DNA from: Rhodobacteraceae bacterium UBA3069
GTDB taxonomy: Bacteria > Pseudomonadota > Alphaproteobacteria > Rhodobacterales > Rhodobacteraceae
NCBI GenBank assembly: GCA_002366795.1
Contig: DFBX01000083.1
Coordinates: 1-64,000, forward strand
Reading direction: 5' to 3'
DNA length: 64,000 nt
The notes under the pieces are model-generated. The model saw only the letters and a program-made list of their open reading frames with translations, had not been told where the DNA came from and ran no database searches. The translations under genes were made by a program, and so were the position numbers. Shown one piece after another: positions 25,732 through 33,730 of the stretch (positions are counted from its first letter, which is position 1; each line of letters starts with the position of its first letter).

Positions 25732-27009
25732 TTAGTAGACGCCGCCCTTGTCCACTTTCTTCGAAAATTCGGTCTCTCCGCCTTCCGCAAGCGTTTTTGC
25801 CTGATCGGTCCAGCCATCGCGGGTGATGCGGCCCTTGAATTTCAGGTTGCTATCGACCCATGCGATTTCGTCTTCGGTCCATTTGGCGATCTGGTCGTAA
25901 TGCCAGAAACCCAGCTCATTCAGACGCTGTTCCAGTTTCGGGCCAACGCCCTTGATCTTTTTCAGATCATCCGCACCGGCCTTGCGCGGCGCTTTCATGG
26001 TGCGCGGCTTCTTGCCCTCGGCGGTCGAAGCATCGGCTGCCGGTGCCGGTTTGGCGGGCTTGGCCTCGGCCTTGTCGGCCGCAGCAGCGGCTGCCTTGGC
26101 GACCTTGCCGGGCTTGGCCGCCTTGCTGGCCTTGGCTTCCTGTTCGGTCACGCCGGTGGCATCTGCGGGCTTGCCCTTGGCGGGGCGCGGCTCGTTATTG
26201 GCGGTGGCGGTGGACGTGCGGTTTGCTGCCGCCGATCCCGCAGCCGAACCGGCCACGGACGGGCCAGCCGTGCCGCCCTTATTGGCCGCGCCTGTCGAGT
26301 TCTTGCCCAGCCACGGGGTCAGCAGCGGCACTTCGGTGCCGTCGATGCGTTTCACCGTGTCGCCGATATCGGTCGCCAGCTGCACGCTTGCGTTATACTG
26401 GTGTTTGCCGCTTTCGAATTCCGTCAACGAGGTCAGGCCCGACAGCGGCTCTGCGCCGTAGCGGCCGTTTTGCGGGCCGGGGGTGGGCACCTTGCCCGCG
26501 GCCAATTCGTCGATGATCTCGCCCATGCGCTTGGCGGTCAGATCCTCATAGTAATCCTTGCCGATCTGGGCCATGGGCGCGTTGGCGCAGGATCCCAGGC
26601 ACTCGACCTCTTCCCACGAAAACTTGCCATCTGCCGACAGCTCATGCGGCTTGTCGGCAATCTTTTCGCGGCAGACCGCGACCAGATCCTCGGCCCCGCA
26701 GATCATGCAGGACGTGGTGCCACAAACCTGAATATGCGCCACGCTGCCCACCGGCTGAAGCTGGAACATGAAGTAAAAGGACGCGACTTCCAGCACGCGG
26801 ATATAGGCCATACCCAGCATCTCGGCCACGGCCTCGATCGCGGGGCGGGTCAGCCATCCCTCTTGTTCCTGTGCGCGCCACAGCAGCGGAATGACCGCCG
26901 ATTGCTGACGCCCTTCGGGGTATTTCGTGATTTGCGCTTCGGCCCACTCCTTGTTGGCGGGGGTGAAGGCAAAGCGTTCAGGTTGTTCGAGGTGCAGTCG
27001 ACGCAGCAT
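25732..27009 (-). CDS. nuoE: NADH-quinone oxidoreductase subunit E with a C-terminal helix-hairpin-helix extension
   Basis: 425 residues, about twice the usual NuoE. Residues 1-~190 form the thioredoxin-like [2Fe-2S] N1a subunit, with ligands in QVCGTTSCMICG and VECLGSCANAPM. A linker rich in Ala, Lys and Pro follows (~240-344). Residues 345-425 (DDLKKIKGVGPKLEQRLNELGFWHYDQIAKWTEDEIAWVDSNL) form a helix-hairpin-helix-type domain, as in other alphaproteobacterial fusions. The extension may bind nucleic acid or act as a protein module. Start ATG 27009 overlaps the upstream lipoprotein gene. Confidence 0.95.
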   Translation of the reverse strand: MLRRLHLEQPERFAFTPANKEWAEAQITKYPEGRQQSAVIPLLWRAQEQEGWLTRPAIEAVAEMLGMAYIRVLEVASFYFMFQLQPVGSVAHIQVCGTTSCMICGAEDLVAVCREKIADKPHELSADGKFSWEEVECLGSCANAPMAQIGKDYYEDLTAKRMGEIIDELAAGKVPTPGPQNGRYGAEPLSGLTSLTEFESGKHQYNASVQLATDIGDTVKRIDGTEVPLLTPWLGKNSTGAANKGGTAGPSVAGSAAGSAAANRTSTATANNEPRPAKGKPADATGVTEQEAKASKAAKPGKVAKAAAAAADKAEAKPAKPAPAADASTAEGKKPRTMKAPRKAGADDLKKIKGVGPKLEQRLNELGFWHYDQIAKWTEDEIAWVDSNLKFKGRITRDGWTDQAKTLAEGGETEFSKKVDKGGVY

Positions 27010-27290
27010 CAGGCACAGGCTCCGGAAGTAATCTTGGCGCCGCCGTCAGGCAGCTTTTCGGCCCGATCGTTGGCCAGCATGAAAGAGGTGATGGCAGTGG
27101 ACTGTTCCCGCGTCAGGCCAGCCTGGAATTCCACGGCCAGGTAGTCGGGTTCGCCCACCATCTTGCAGCCGATCGTGGCGGCCGCGGCCTCGTAGGCGGC
27201 GACATCCTCGGCCTTGATGCCCTCGGGCAAGATACCAAGGCAGCCGGACAGCGCCATGACGGGCAGGATGAACAGAACTTTCTTCATCAC
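27009..27290 (-). CDS. small lipoprotein between nuoD and nuoE
   Basis: 93 residues with a lipoprotein signal (MMKKVLFILPVMALSGC, Cys17) and further cysteines in ATIGCKMVGEP and the C-terminal SGACA. Its stop shares a base with the nuoE start and its start overlaps the preceding membrane gene. One of the accessory ORFs of the operon; function unknown. Confidence 0.72.
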   Translation of the reverse strand: MMKKVLFILPVMALSGCLGILPEGIKAEDVAAYEAAAATIGCKMVGEPDYLAVEFQAGLTREQSTAITSFMLANDRAEKLPDGGAKITSGACA

Positions 27291-27658
27291 AGGGCTCCTT
27301 TGAAAGGCGCGACCATGGCAAGGCCGCTTACGGCCAGACCGATCACGCCAGCCGAAAGGTGCGGGCCATAGCTGTGGCCGGCGCGGCAGTAGATATAGGT
27401 GTCGGCCAGCGCCGTGCCGGCCAGAACGAAACTGACGAAAGCAATGATGCCCATGTCGCCACGGATCAGCGCGGCAAGCACGATCAAGACCATGCCCGCG
27501 TAGCGGTCCGCCATCACGCGCGGCAGGAATTCCAGCCGGTGATGCGCCATCGCCATGGCCATGCCTTTTTCCGGTTTGAACCAGAACAGCACGGCCAGCA
27601 CGCTGGCGATCAGCGTGCCAAGCAGGGCAAGGGCAATGACGACGGTCTCAAGGCTCAT
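27287..27658 (-). CDS. four-helix membrane protein between nuoD and the small lipoprotein
   Basis: 123 residues (MSLETVVIALALLGTLIASVLAVLFWFKPEKG...). Hydrophobic segments near 4-26, 54-67, 70-85 and 102-118 suggest four helices. A His-containing loop (MAHHRLEF) lies between the first two. ATG 27658 overlaps the nuoD stop as ATGA; the longer in-frame start to 28084 lies inside nuoD and is rejected. Not recognised. Confidence 0.72.
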   Translation of the reverse strand: MSLETVVIALALLGTLIASVLAVLFWFKPEKGMAMAMAHHRLEFLPRVMADRYAGMVLIVLAALIRGDMGIIAFVSFVLAGTALADTYIYCRAGHSYGPHLSAGVIGLAVSGLAMVAPFKGAL

Positions 27659-28902
27659 CAGCGGTCGATCTCCCCGAACACCACGTCCATGGTGCCGATG
27701 ATCGCGGCCACGTCGGCCAACTGGTGGCCCTTGGCGACGTGATCCATCGCTTGCAGATGCAGGAACCCGGGCGCGCGCAGCTTGGCACGATACGGCTTGT
27801 TGGTCCCGTCCGCCACCAGATAGACGCCGAATTCGCCCTTGGGCGCCTCGACTGCGGCATAAACCTCGCCCTCGGGGACGTGGAAGCCTTCGGTGTATAG
27901 CTTGAAATGGTGGATCAGCGCTTCCATCGACTGTTTCATCTCGCCGCGTTTCGGCGGGGTGATCTTGCCACGGGCCAGAATGTCGCCCTGCCCTTCGGGC
28001 GCGCGCAGCTTGGCAATCGCCTGATGGATGATCGAGGTGGACTGGCGCATTTCCTCCATGCGGACAAGGTAGCGATCGTAGCAATCGCCGTTCGTGCCCA
28101 CGGGGATCTGGAAATCGAACTCGTCATAGCATTCATAGGGCTGCGCGCGGCGCAGATCCCATGCCATGCCAGACCCGCGCACCATCACGCCGGAAAAGCC
28201 GTATTTCAGAATGTCATCTGCGCTGACCACGCCGATATCGACGTTACGCTGCTTGAAGATACGGTTTTCAGTCAGCAGCCCGTCGATGTCTTCCAGAACC
28301 TTGGGGAATTCCTTGGCCCATGCCTCGATATCGTCCAGCAGGTCATCGGGCAGGTCCTGATGCACGCCGCCGGGCCGGAAATAGGCCGCGTGCAGGCGCG
28401 CGCCGCAGGCCCGCTCGTAGAAGATCATCAGCTTTTCGCGCTCTTCAAAACCCCACAGCGGCGGGGTCAGCGCGCCCACGTCCATCGCCTGCGTGGTGAC
28501 GTTCAGCAGGTGGTTCAGAACGCGGCCGATTTCCGAATACAAAACGCGGATCAAGGACGCACGGCGTGGCACCTCGACCCCGGTCAGCTTTTCGATGGCC
28601 AGACACCAGGCATGCTCCTGGTTCATCGGGGCCACGTAATCCAGCCGGTCGAAATAGGGCAGGTTTTGCAGGTAGGTGCGCGATTCCATCAGCTTTTCGG
28701 TGCCACGGTGCAGCAACCCGATATGCGGGTCGCACCGCTCGACAATCTCGCCGTCCAGTTCCAGCACCAGACGCAACACGCCGTGGGCCGCAGGGTGCTG
28801 CGGACCAAAGTTGATGTTGAAATTGCGGATCTTCTGTTCGCCGGTCAGGGTATCGGTGCTGCCGTCGTCATAGGTGTTCACGCGAATATCGCCGTCCATC
28901 AT
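27658..28902 (-). CDS. nuoD: NADH-quinone oxidoreductase subunit D
   Basis: The 414-residue 49-kDa-type subunit forming the quinone site with NuoB. Key segments: NINFGPQHPAAHGVLRLVLELDGEIVERCDPHIGLLHRGTEKL, AWCLAIEKLTGVEVPRRAS and GRVLNHLLNVTTQAMDVGALTPPLW. The C-terminus DVVFGEIDR is typical. NuoC and NuoD are separate genes here. Start ATG 28902 overlaps the nuoC stop. Confidence 0.98.
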   Translation of the reverse strand: MMDGDIRVNTYDDGSTDTLTGEQKIRNFNINFGPQHPAAHGVLRLVLELDGEIVERCDPHIGLLHRGTEKLMESRTYLQNLPYFDRLDYVAPMNQEHAWCLAIEKLTGVEVPRRASLIRVLYSEIGRVLNHLLNVTTQAMDVGALTPPLWGFEEREKLMIFYERACGARLHAAYFRPGGVHQDLPDDLLDDIEAWAKEFPKVLEDIDGLLTENRIFKQRNVDIGVVSADDILKYGFSGVMVRGSGMAWDLRRAQPYECYDEFDFQIPVGTNGDCYDRYLVRMEEMRQSTSIIHQAIAKLRAPEGQGDILARGKITPPKRGEMKQSMEALIHHFKLYTEGFHVPEGEVYAAVEAPKGEFGVYLVADGTNKPYRAKLRAPGFLHLQAMDHVAKGHQLADVAAIIGTMDVVFGEIDR

Positions 28903-29510
28903 TTCGCCGCCTCCTTCTCGTCACCAGGAAGGATGTATTCGGCACCTTCCCACGGGGACATGAAATCGAATTGGCGGTATTCCTGCACCAGCTTGACCGG
29001 TTCGTAGACCACGCGCTTCAGCGCCTCGTCATAACGGACCTCGGTGTAACCAGTTGTCGGGAAATCCTTGCGCAGCGGATGACCACGGAACCCGTAGTCA
29101 GTCAGCAGGCGGCGCAGGTCGGGGTGGCCCGAAAACAGGATACCGAACATGTCGAACACTTCACGCTCGAACCAGTTGGCCGAGGGATGCACGTCGATGA
29201 TCGACGGGACCATTTCTTCCTCGCGCACCGACACCCGCAGGCGGATACGCTGGTTCTGGTACATCGACAGCAGGTGATAGACCACGTCGAACCGCTTGGC
29301 CCGGTCGGGGTAATCAACCGCCGTAATGTCCACCAGCGACGAGAATTTGCAATTGCTGTCATCCAGCAGGAATTCAACCAGACCTGCGATATTGGCCGGG
29401 GTCACCTCAAGGTTCAACTCGTCATGGGTGACATCCCATGCCAGCACGCAATCGGGCCGCTTGGCCGCGATATGGGTGCCCAGTTCGGTCAGCGCGTCAG
29501 TCATCGTCAT
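28899..29510 (-). CDS. nuoC: NADH-quinone oxidoreductase subunit C
   Basis: The 203-residue 30-kDa-type subunit of the peripheral arm. The family signature ERE(V)FDMFGILFSGHPDLRRLLTDYGFRGHPLRKDFPTTGYTEVRYDE is complete, as is the upstream FSSLVDITAVDYPDR. It overlaps nuoD by four bases; 14 bases separate it from nuoB. Confidence 0.98.
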   Translation of the reverse strand: MTMTDALTELGTHIAAKRPDCVLAWDVTHDELNLEVTPANIAGLVEFLLDDSNCKFSSLVDITAVDYPDRAKRFDVVYHLLSMYQNQRIRLRVSVREEEMVPSIIDVHPSANWFEREVFDMFGILFSGHPDLRRLLTDYGFRGHPLRKDFPTTGYTEVRYDEALKRVVYEPVKLVQEYRQFDFMSPWEGAEYILPGDEKEAAK

Positions 29511-29524
29511 CCCTTCCCCGTGGC

Positions 29525-30049
29525 TTAGCGGGCGATCGTGCCAGTGCGGCGGATTTTGCGGGCCAGCTGCATGATGCCATACAGCAGCGCCTCTGCGGTC
29601 GGCGGGCAGCCGGGCACGTAGATGTCCACGGGCACGATCCGGTCGCAGCCGCGCACAACGCTATAGCTGTAGTGATAGTAGCCGCCGCCATTGGCGCAGC
29701 TGCCCATCGAGATGACATAGCGCGGTTCCGGCATCTGGTCGTAAACCTTGCGCAGCGCCGGTGCCATCTTGTTGGTCAGCGTGCCGGCCACGATCATCAC
29801 GTCGCACTGGCGCGGGGAAGCACGCGGCGCGATCCCGAACCGTTCGGCATCGTAGCGCGGCATCGAGGTGTGCATCATTTCAATGGCGCAGCAGGCCAGA
29901 CCGAAGGTCATCCAATGGAGCGAGCCAGTGCGGCCCCAGTTGATCAGATCCTCGGTGGTGGTCAGCAGGAAACCCTTGTCCGCCAGTTCGGCGTTCAGGG
30001 CTTGCGTTGCGACCTCGCGGTCAGCGCCCGCAGTATTGGCTCCGGTCAT
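29525..30049 (-). CDS. nuoB: NADH-quinone oxidoreductase subunit B
   Basis: A 174-residue subunit with the terminal N2 [4Fe-4S] cluster that reduces quinone. The ligands are visible: the Cys pair in FGLACCAIEMMH, Cys in ISMGSCANGGGYYH and Cys in YVPGCPPTAEAL. ATG 30049 is chosen because TGA of nuoA and this ATG overlap (TGATG). Alternative in-frame starts at 30058 and 30079 would overlap nuoA further. Confidence 0.97.
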   Translation of the reverse strand: MTGANTAGADREVATQALNAELADKGFLLTTTEDLINWGRTGSLHWMTFGLACCAIEMMHTSMPRYDAERFGIAPRASPRQCDVMIVAGTLTNKMAPALRKVYDQMPEPRYVISMGSCANGGGYYHYSYSVVRGCDRIVPVDIYVPGCPPTAEALLYGIMQLARKIRRTGTIAR

Positions 30050-30414
30050 CACTCCCATTCCAGCGCCCCTTTCTTCCACTCATAGGCAAAGCCAGCGGTC
30101 AGCACCGCCAAAAACACCATCATCGACCAGAAGCCGACCATCGAAATGTCCTTGAAGGCAACGGCCCAAGGGAACAACATCGCGATTTCCAGATCGAAGA
30201 TGATGAACAGGATCGACACAAGGTAGAACCGCACGTCGAACTTCATCCGCGCGTCGTCGAATGCGTTGAACCCGCATTCATAGGCGCTGACCTTTTCGGG
30301 GTCCGGATTGCGCACTGCCACGACGATGGCGGCGAGAATCAGAACGACCCCGATCGCAATTGCAATTGCAAGAAAAACAAGGATGGGCAGATATTCCCGC
30401 AGCATCTCTTCCAC
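30049..30414 (-). CDS. nuoA: NADH-quinone oxidoreductase subunit A
   Basis: The 121-residue, three-helix membrane subunit (ND3) that heads the complex I operon. It carries the conserved VSAYECGFNAF loop with its cysteine and the RFYLVSILFIIFDLEIAMLFPW helix. The start is GTG 30414 with AGGAG about 8 bases ahead (alternative ATG 30405). The stop overlaps nuoB. Confidence 0.97.
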   Translation of the reverse strand: MEEMLREYLPILVFLAIAIAIGVVLILAAIVVAVRNPDPEKVSAYECGFNAFDDARMKFDVRFYLVSILFIIFDLEIAMLFPWAVAFKDISMVGFWSMMVFLAVLTAGFAYEWKKGALEWE

Positions 30415-30725
30415 GAGTGGCTCCTTTCACGCGCGAATTCCGGCGCGGATTGCTGGCTACACTGATTGGATGTGGTTTACTCCCGCCCCCTGACAGGGTC
30501 AACCAAAGCAGGATAAATTCATCTATTGGAATGTCATGCTGCCGATGCAGTATGCAATTGTCTACCGCAGCATTGAAAATAAAGGGCTTGGCCAATTGCA
30601 GCCCCATTTAGCAAGCCGCCTGCCCCCTGCGCGGAAAAGATGTTTCCTCTCTGCGCGTTAACCATTTTTCGGCCGGCGGCGCGAATCTCTGCTCTGCTGT
30701 ATGGGATTTGCGCCGCGATGTGCCG
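30415..30725 (-). promoter_or_regulatory. intergenic region with the probable nuo operon promoter
   Basis: 311 bases without a gene. The middle (30440-30610) is A/T-richer than its surroundings. On the minus strand TTGACC (30502-30497) and TAAACC (30479-30474) are separated by 17 bases and lie about 60 bases before GTG 30414. The -10 match is weak. No other promoter-like pair stood out, and no terminator for the operon that ends upstream at 30726 is on this side. Confidence 0.4.
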
Positions 30726-31511
30726 CTAACGCATCCAGCTTGCCTTGCGTTTGTCGAAAAATGCGCCGATCCCTTCGGGCGCCTCGATGCCTTCCCAACA
30801 GGCGGCCAGTTCGGTGATGGTGTGGTTGATCGTGGCCTCGTCGATCACCGGCCCAAGACGGCGCAGCAGCGCCTTGGCGCGGGCCACGGCACCGGGGGCG
30901 CAATCCAGATAGGGATCAATTTCCGCCTCTACCGCGGCATCCAAGTCATCCACCGGCACGGCACGGGCCAAAAGGCCCAGCTTCACCGCCTCCGCCGCGT
31001 CAAAGCGGCGGCCCGACATGAACACGCGCCGCGCCTTGGCCTCGCCCATGCGAGCGGCCACATAAGGGCCGATGGTCGCGGGGATCAGCCCCAGCCGGGT
31101 TTCGGTCAGCGCCATGCTGACACCATCTGCCCCCACCGCCACATCACAGACCGAGGCCATGCCGACCCCGCCACCAAAGGCATTGCCCTGCACCCGCCCG
31201 ATCAAGGGCTTGGGCAGGGTGTTCAGCGCCTGAAGCATCCAGGCCAGTTTGCCCGCCTCGCGCATCCGGTCGGCCGGCGCCGCATCGAATTGCTGACGCA
31301 TCCAGCCAAGGTCGCCGCCGGCGCAAAATGACCGGCCATGCGCGGCCAGAACAACCACCCGCACCGATCCGTCCTTGCCCAATGCGCCGGCCGCATCGGT
31401 CAATTCCTCGATCATCTGGCCCGACAGGGCGTTATGCTTTTCGGCGCGGTCCAGCCAAAGCGTCGCCACGCCGCGCGCATCATGTTCGATGGTAATCGTC
31501 TCGTATGCCAT
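30726..31511 (-). CDS. liuC: enoyl-CoA hydratase/isomerase, methylglutaconyl-CoA hydratase candidate
   Basis: A 261-residue crotonase. It has the oxyanion-hole segments (SFCAGGDLGWM and GNAFGGGVGMASVCDVAVG), a catalytic acid region TRLGLIPATIGPYVAARMGEAKARRVFMSGR, and the C-terminal FFDKRKASW. In this cluster the missing step is 3-methylglutaconyl-CoA to HMG-CoA, so this gene probably encodes it; crotonases are hard to assign by sequence alone. It is preceded directly by the HMG-CoA lyase gene (one-base overlap). Confidence 0.82.
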   Translation of the reverse strand: MAYETITIEHDARGVATLWLDRAEKHNALSGQMIEELTDAAGALGKDGSVRVVVLAAHGRSFCAGGDLGWMRQQFDAAPADRMREAGKLAWMLQALNTLPKPLIGRVQGNAFGGGVGMASVCDVAVGADGVSMALTETRLGLIPATIGPYVAARMGEAKARRVFMSGRRFDAAEAVKLGLLARAVPVDDLDAAVEAEIDPYLDCAPGAVARAKALLRRLGPVIDEATINHTITELAACWEGIEAPEGIGAFFDKRKASWMR

Positions 31512-32368
31512 TATGCCTCTCCCCGCATCGCGCGGGCCATGTCGGCCGCCTTGCGCAAAATATCCATGTCCAGCCCGGTGTCATAGCCAAGCGCGGCAAG
31601 CCTTTCCGCCACCGCCTCGGTCGCCACATTGCCCGCCGCGCCGGGCGCATAGGGGCAGCCGCCCAAACCGCCCACGGCAGCATCGAACACCCGCAGCCCC
31701 GCATCCAGCGACACCTCGATATTGTCCAGCGCACGGCCTGCGGTGTCGTGGAAATGCCCGGCCAGCCGCAACGCGGGCACCACCGTTTTCACAGCCTCCA
31801 GCATGGTCCCCACCGCATCGGGGTGGCCCCGTCCTATGGTGTCACCAAGCGAGATTTCGTAACAGCCCATGGCATCCAGCGCCGCGGCCACGCGGGCCAC
31901 CGCATCAGGCGCCACCGCCCCGTCGTAAGGGCATTCCACCACGCAAGAGATATATCCCCGCACCGGCAGCCCCGCCGCTTTCGCGGCCTCGGCCACGGGG
32001 GCAAACCGCTCAAGGCTTTCGGCAATGCTCGCGTTGATATTCGCCTTGGAAAACCCTTCCGAGGCCGATCCGAAAATCGCCACCTCGTCCGCGCCGGCGG
32101 CCAATGCCCCCTCCAGCCCGCGCATGTTGGGCGTCAAAGCGGCATAGCGCACGCCGTCGGCCCGCGTGATCCCGGCCAGCACATCGGCGCTGTCCGCCAT
32201 TTGCGGCACCCATTTGGGAGATACGAAACTGGCCACCTCGATCCGGCGAAACCCTGCCCCGCTCAGGCAATCGACAAGGGCGATCTTCTCGGTCGTCGGT
32301 ATCTGGCGCGCCTCGTTCTGCAACCCGTCGCGCGGGCCGACCTCGAATATCTCTACGTATTCAGCCAT
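31511..32368 (-). CDS. liuE: hydroxymethylglutaryl-CoA lyase
   Basis: A 285-residue enzyme that splits HMG-CoA into acetoacetate and acetyl-CoA, the last step of leucine breakdown. The DRE-TIM-type signature is EVGPRDGLQNE at the N-terminus; ASFVSPKWVPQMAD and the catalytic-cysteine loop GLGGCPYAPGAAGNVATE (C-terminal third) are present. ATG 32368 (MAEYVEIFEVGPRDG) is chosen; the frame opens at 32398, but that start lies in the dispersed motif and its added residues are unlike the family. Confidence 0.93.
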   Translation of the reverse strand: MAEYVEIFEVGPRDGLQNEARQIPTTEKIALVDCLSGAGFRRIEVASFVSPKWVPQMADSADVLAGITRADGVRYAALTPNMRGLEGALAAGADEVAIFGSASEGFSKANINASIAESLERFAPVAEAAKAAGLPVRGYISCVVECPYDGAVAPDAVARVAAALDAMGCYEISLGDTIGRGHPDAVGTMLEAVKTVVPALRLAGHFHDTAGRALDNIEVSLDAGLRVFDAAVGGLGGCPYAPGAAGNVATEAVAERLAALGYDTGLDMDILRKAADMARAMRGEA

Positions 32369-32383
32369 CACTGCCCCCTCGCC

Positions 32384-32402
32384 TTCATTGTTCTGCAAAT
32401 AC
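32384..32402 (+). repeat. dispersed intergenic motif, copy 4
   Basis: TTCATTGTTCTGCAAATAC, one mismatch to copies 1 and 3. Similarity with copy 3 continues through GAATCCCATG. It lies between liuE and the GST gene, antisense to both. Confidence 0.55.
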
Positions 32403-33071
32403 TCAAGAATCCCATGGCGGATAGAAATCCTGCGTGTAGATCAACGCGGACTCCGGATCGGGCAGGCTGGCGCGGAAACCGTCGCGGTCGGTGATCCGCT
32501 CGTACCACTTTTCCAATTCGGGGTGCCCGTCCGTCCGCGCGAAATGGCGCGCGATGTAAACCGCCTGGCCCACGGCGATGTCACACGCTGAAAAGCCCGA
32601 TGTCAGCAGGTAATCGCGGTTCTCCACCGGCGTCGACAAACGCGCCTCGATCGCGTCGTAGCATTTCAGCAACCGCGCTTCCTCCAGCCGCATGACAAGC
32701 GGCGAGCGGTCGGCGTCGTCGCGAATGACGATATGCTGCTGGGTCAGCGGCGCGCAGTGCTGGCTGATGGTTTCCGCGAAATGTAGCCAGACCAGCCATG
32801 CCATGCGGTCCATATCGCCGGGCAACCGGCCATAGCCGATGTCGGGAAACTTCTCGCACAGAAATTCCATGATGGCAGCGCTTTCGAACATGCGCTCGCC
32901 CTCGATCTCCAGCGCAGGCACGCGGCCCGCGGGTGACAGGCTTAGATATTCGGGGCTGCGCAGGGATTTGTCGAAAGCATGCGGGACCACGCGGAAATCG
33001 ACCTCCAACTCGTTCAGCAGCCAAAGAACCCGCATCGAGCGGCTTTGAACACAGTGATGCAGCGTAATCAT
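32403..33071 (-). CDS. glutathione S-transferase-like protein
   Basis: 222 residues: an N-terminal thioredoxin-like glutathione-binding domain (MITLHHCVQSRSMRVLWLLNELEV, with the glutathione-contact motif GRVPALEIEGERMFESAAIMEFL) and a C-terminal helical domain (YLLTSGFSACDIAVGQAVY). It overlaps the next GST by four bases. Presence within the liu cluster suggests detoxification of a reactive CoA ester or aldehyde; substrate unknown. Confidence 0.85.
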   Translation of the reverse strand: MITLHHCVQSRSMRVLWLLNELEVDFRVVPHAFDKSLRSPEYLSLSPAGRVPALEIEGERMFESAAIMEFLCEKFPDIGYGRLPGDMDRMAWLVWLHFAETISQHCAPLTQQHIVIRDDADRSPLVMRLEEARLLKCYDAIEARLSTPVENRDYLLTSGFSACDIAVGQAVYIARHFARTDGHPELEKWYERITDRDGFRASLPDPESALIYTQDFYPPWDS

Positions 33072-33730
33072 AGCGCCTCCGGGTCGTAGTAATCCTGCGC
33101 ATAGAATTTCTGCTGCCCATCGCGGGCACGGGCGGCCTGGTAGGCGGGGCGTTCTTCAATCCGTGCGCGATAGGCGGTGATCGCGGGGAATTTCTCCATC
33201 TTTATGTAATAGGGCAGCGCAAAGACATTGAACCCCATCATCACGTCAGCCGCTGAAAACCCCGAAGGCAGCAGCCAGTCACGCTCCGACAAGGCCGCCT
33301 CCAGCACCTTGGCCGTCGCGGCAAGACGGCGCGCCTGCACCTGCAGGACCGCCTTGGACCGCATCTCGGCAGGCATGAAGATCCATTGCAGGTTCAGTTC
33401 CTGCACCAGGGTGGCCTGGGTTTCGGCAAAATGCATCCATTGGAGGTAGTCAGCGCGTTCGGGATCGCCCGGCAACCGGCCAAGCCCGTGTTCGGGGCGC
33501 GTTTCGCACAGGTATTCGACGATCGCACCGCTTTCCATCAGCACGCGTCCGTCCACCTCCAGCGCGGGCACCCGGCCCGAGGGGTTCAGCGCCAGGTATT
33601 CAGGGCTGCGCAGCGACCCGCCCGCGATGTCATAGGTTTCAATCGCGCAATCGGTTCCCATCTCGGCCAGCAGCCAAAGAACGCGGAACGAACGCGAGGC
33701 AGGGACATGGTGCAATCGGATCTGGCTCAT
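33068..33730 (-). CDS. glutathione S-transferase-like protein, second copy
   Basis: 220 residues with the same layout as its neighbour (SRSFRVLWLLAEMG, GRVPALEVDGRVLMESGAIVEYL, SGFSAADVMMGFNVF). The C-terminal half differs clearly from the other copy, so the duplication is old. It overlaps the carboxylase alpha gene and the first GST by four bases each, which makes it part of the same transcript. Confidence 0.85.
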   Translation of the reverse strand: MSQIRLHHVPASRSFRVLWLLAEMGTDCAIETYDIAGGSLRSPEYLALNPSGRVPALEVDGRVLMESGAIVEYLCETRPEHGLGRLPGDPERADYLQWMHFAETQATLVQELNLQWIFMPAEMRSKAVLQVQARRLAATAKVLEAALSERDWLLPSGFSAADVMMGFNVFALPYYIKMEKFPAITAYRARIEERPAYQAARARDGQQKFYAQDYYDPEAL

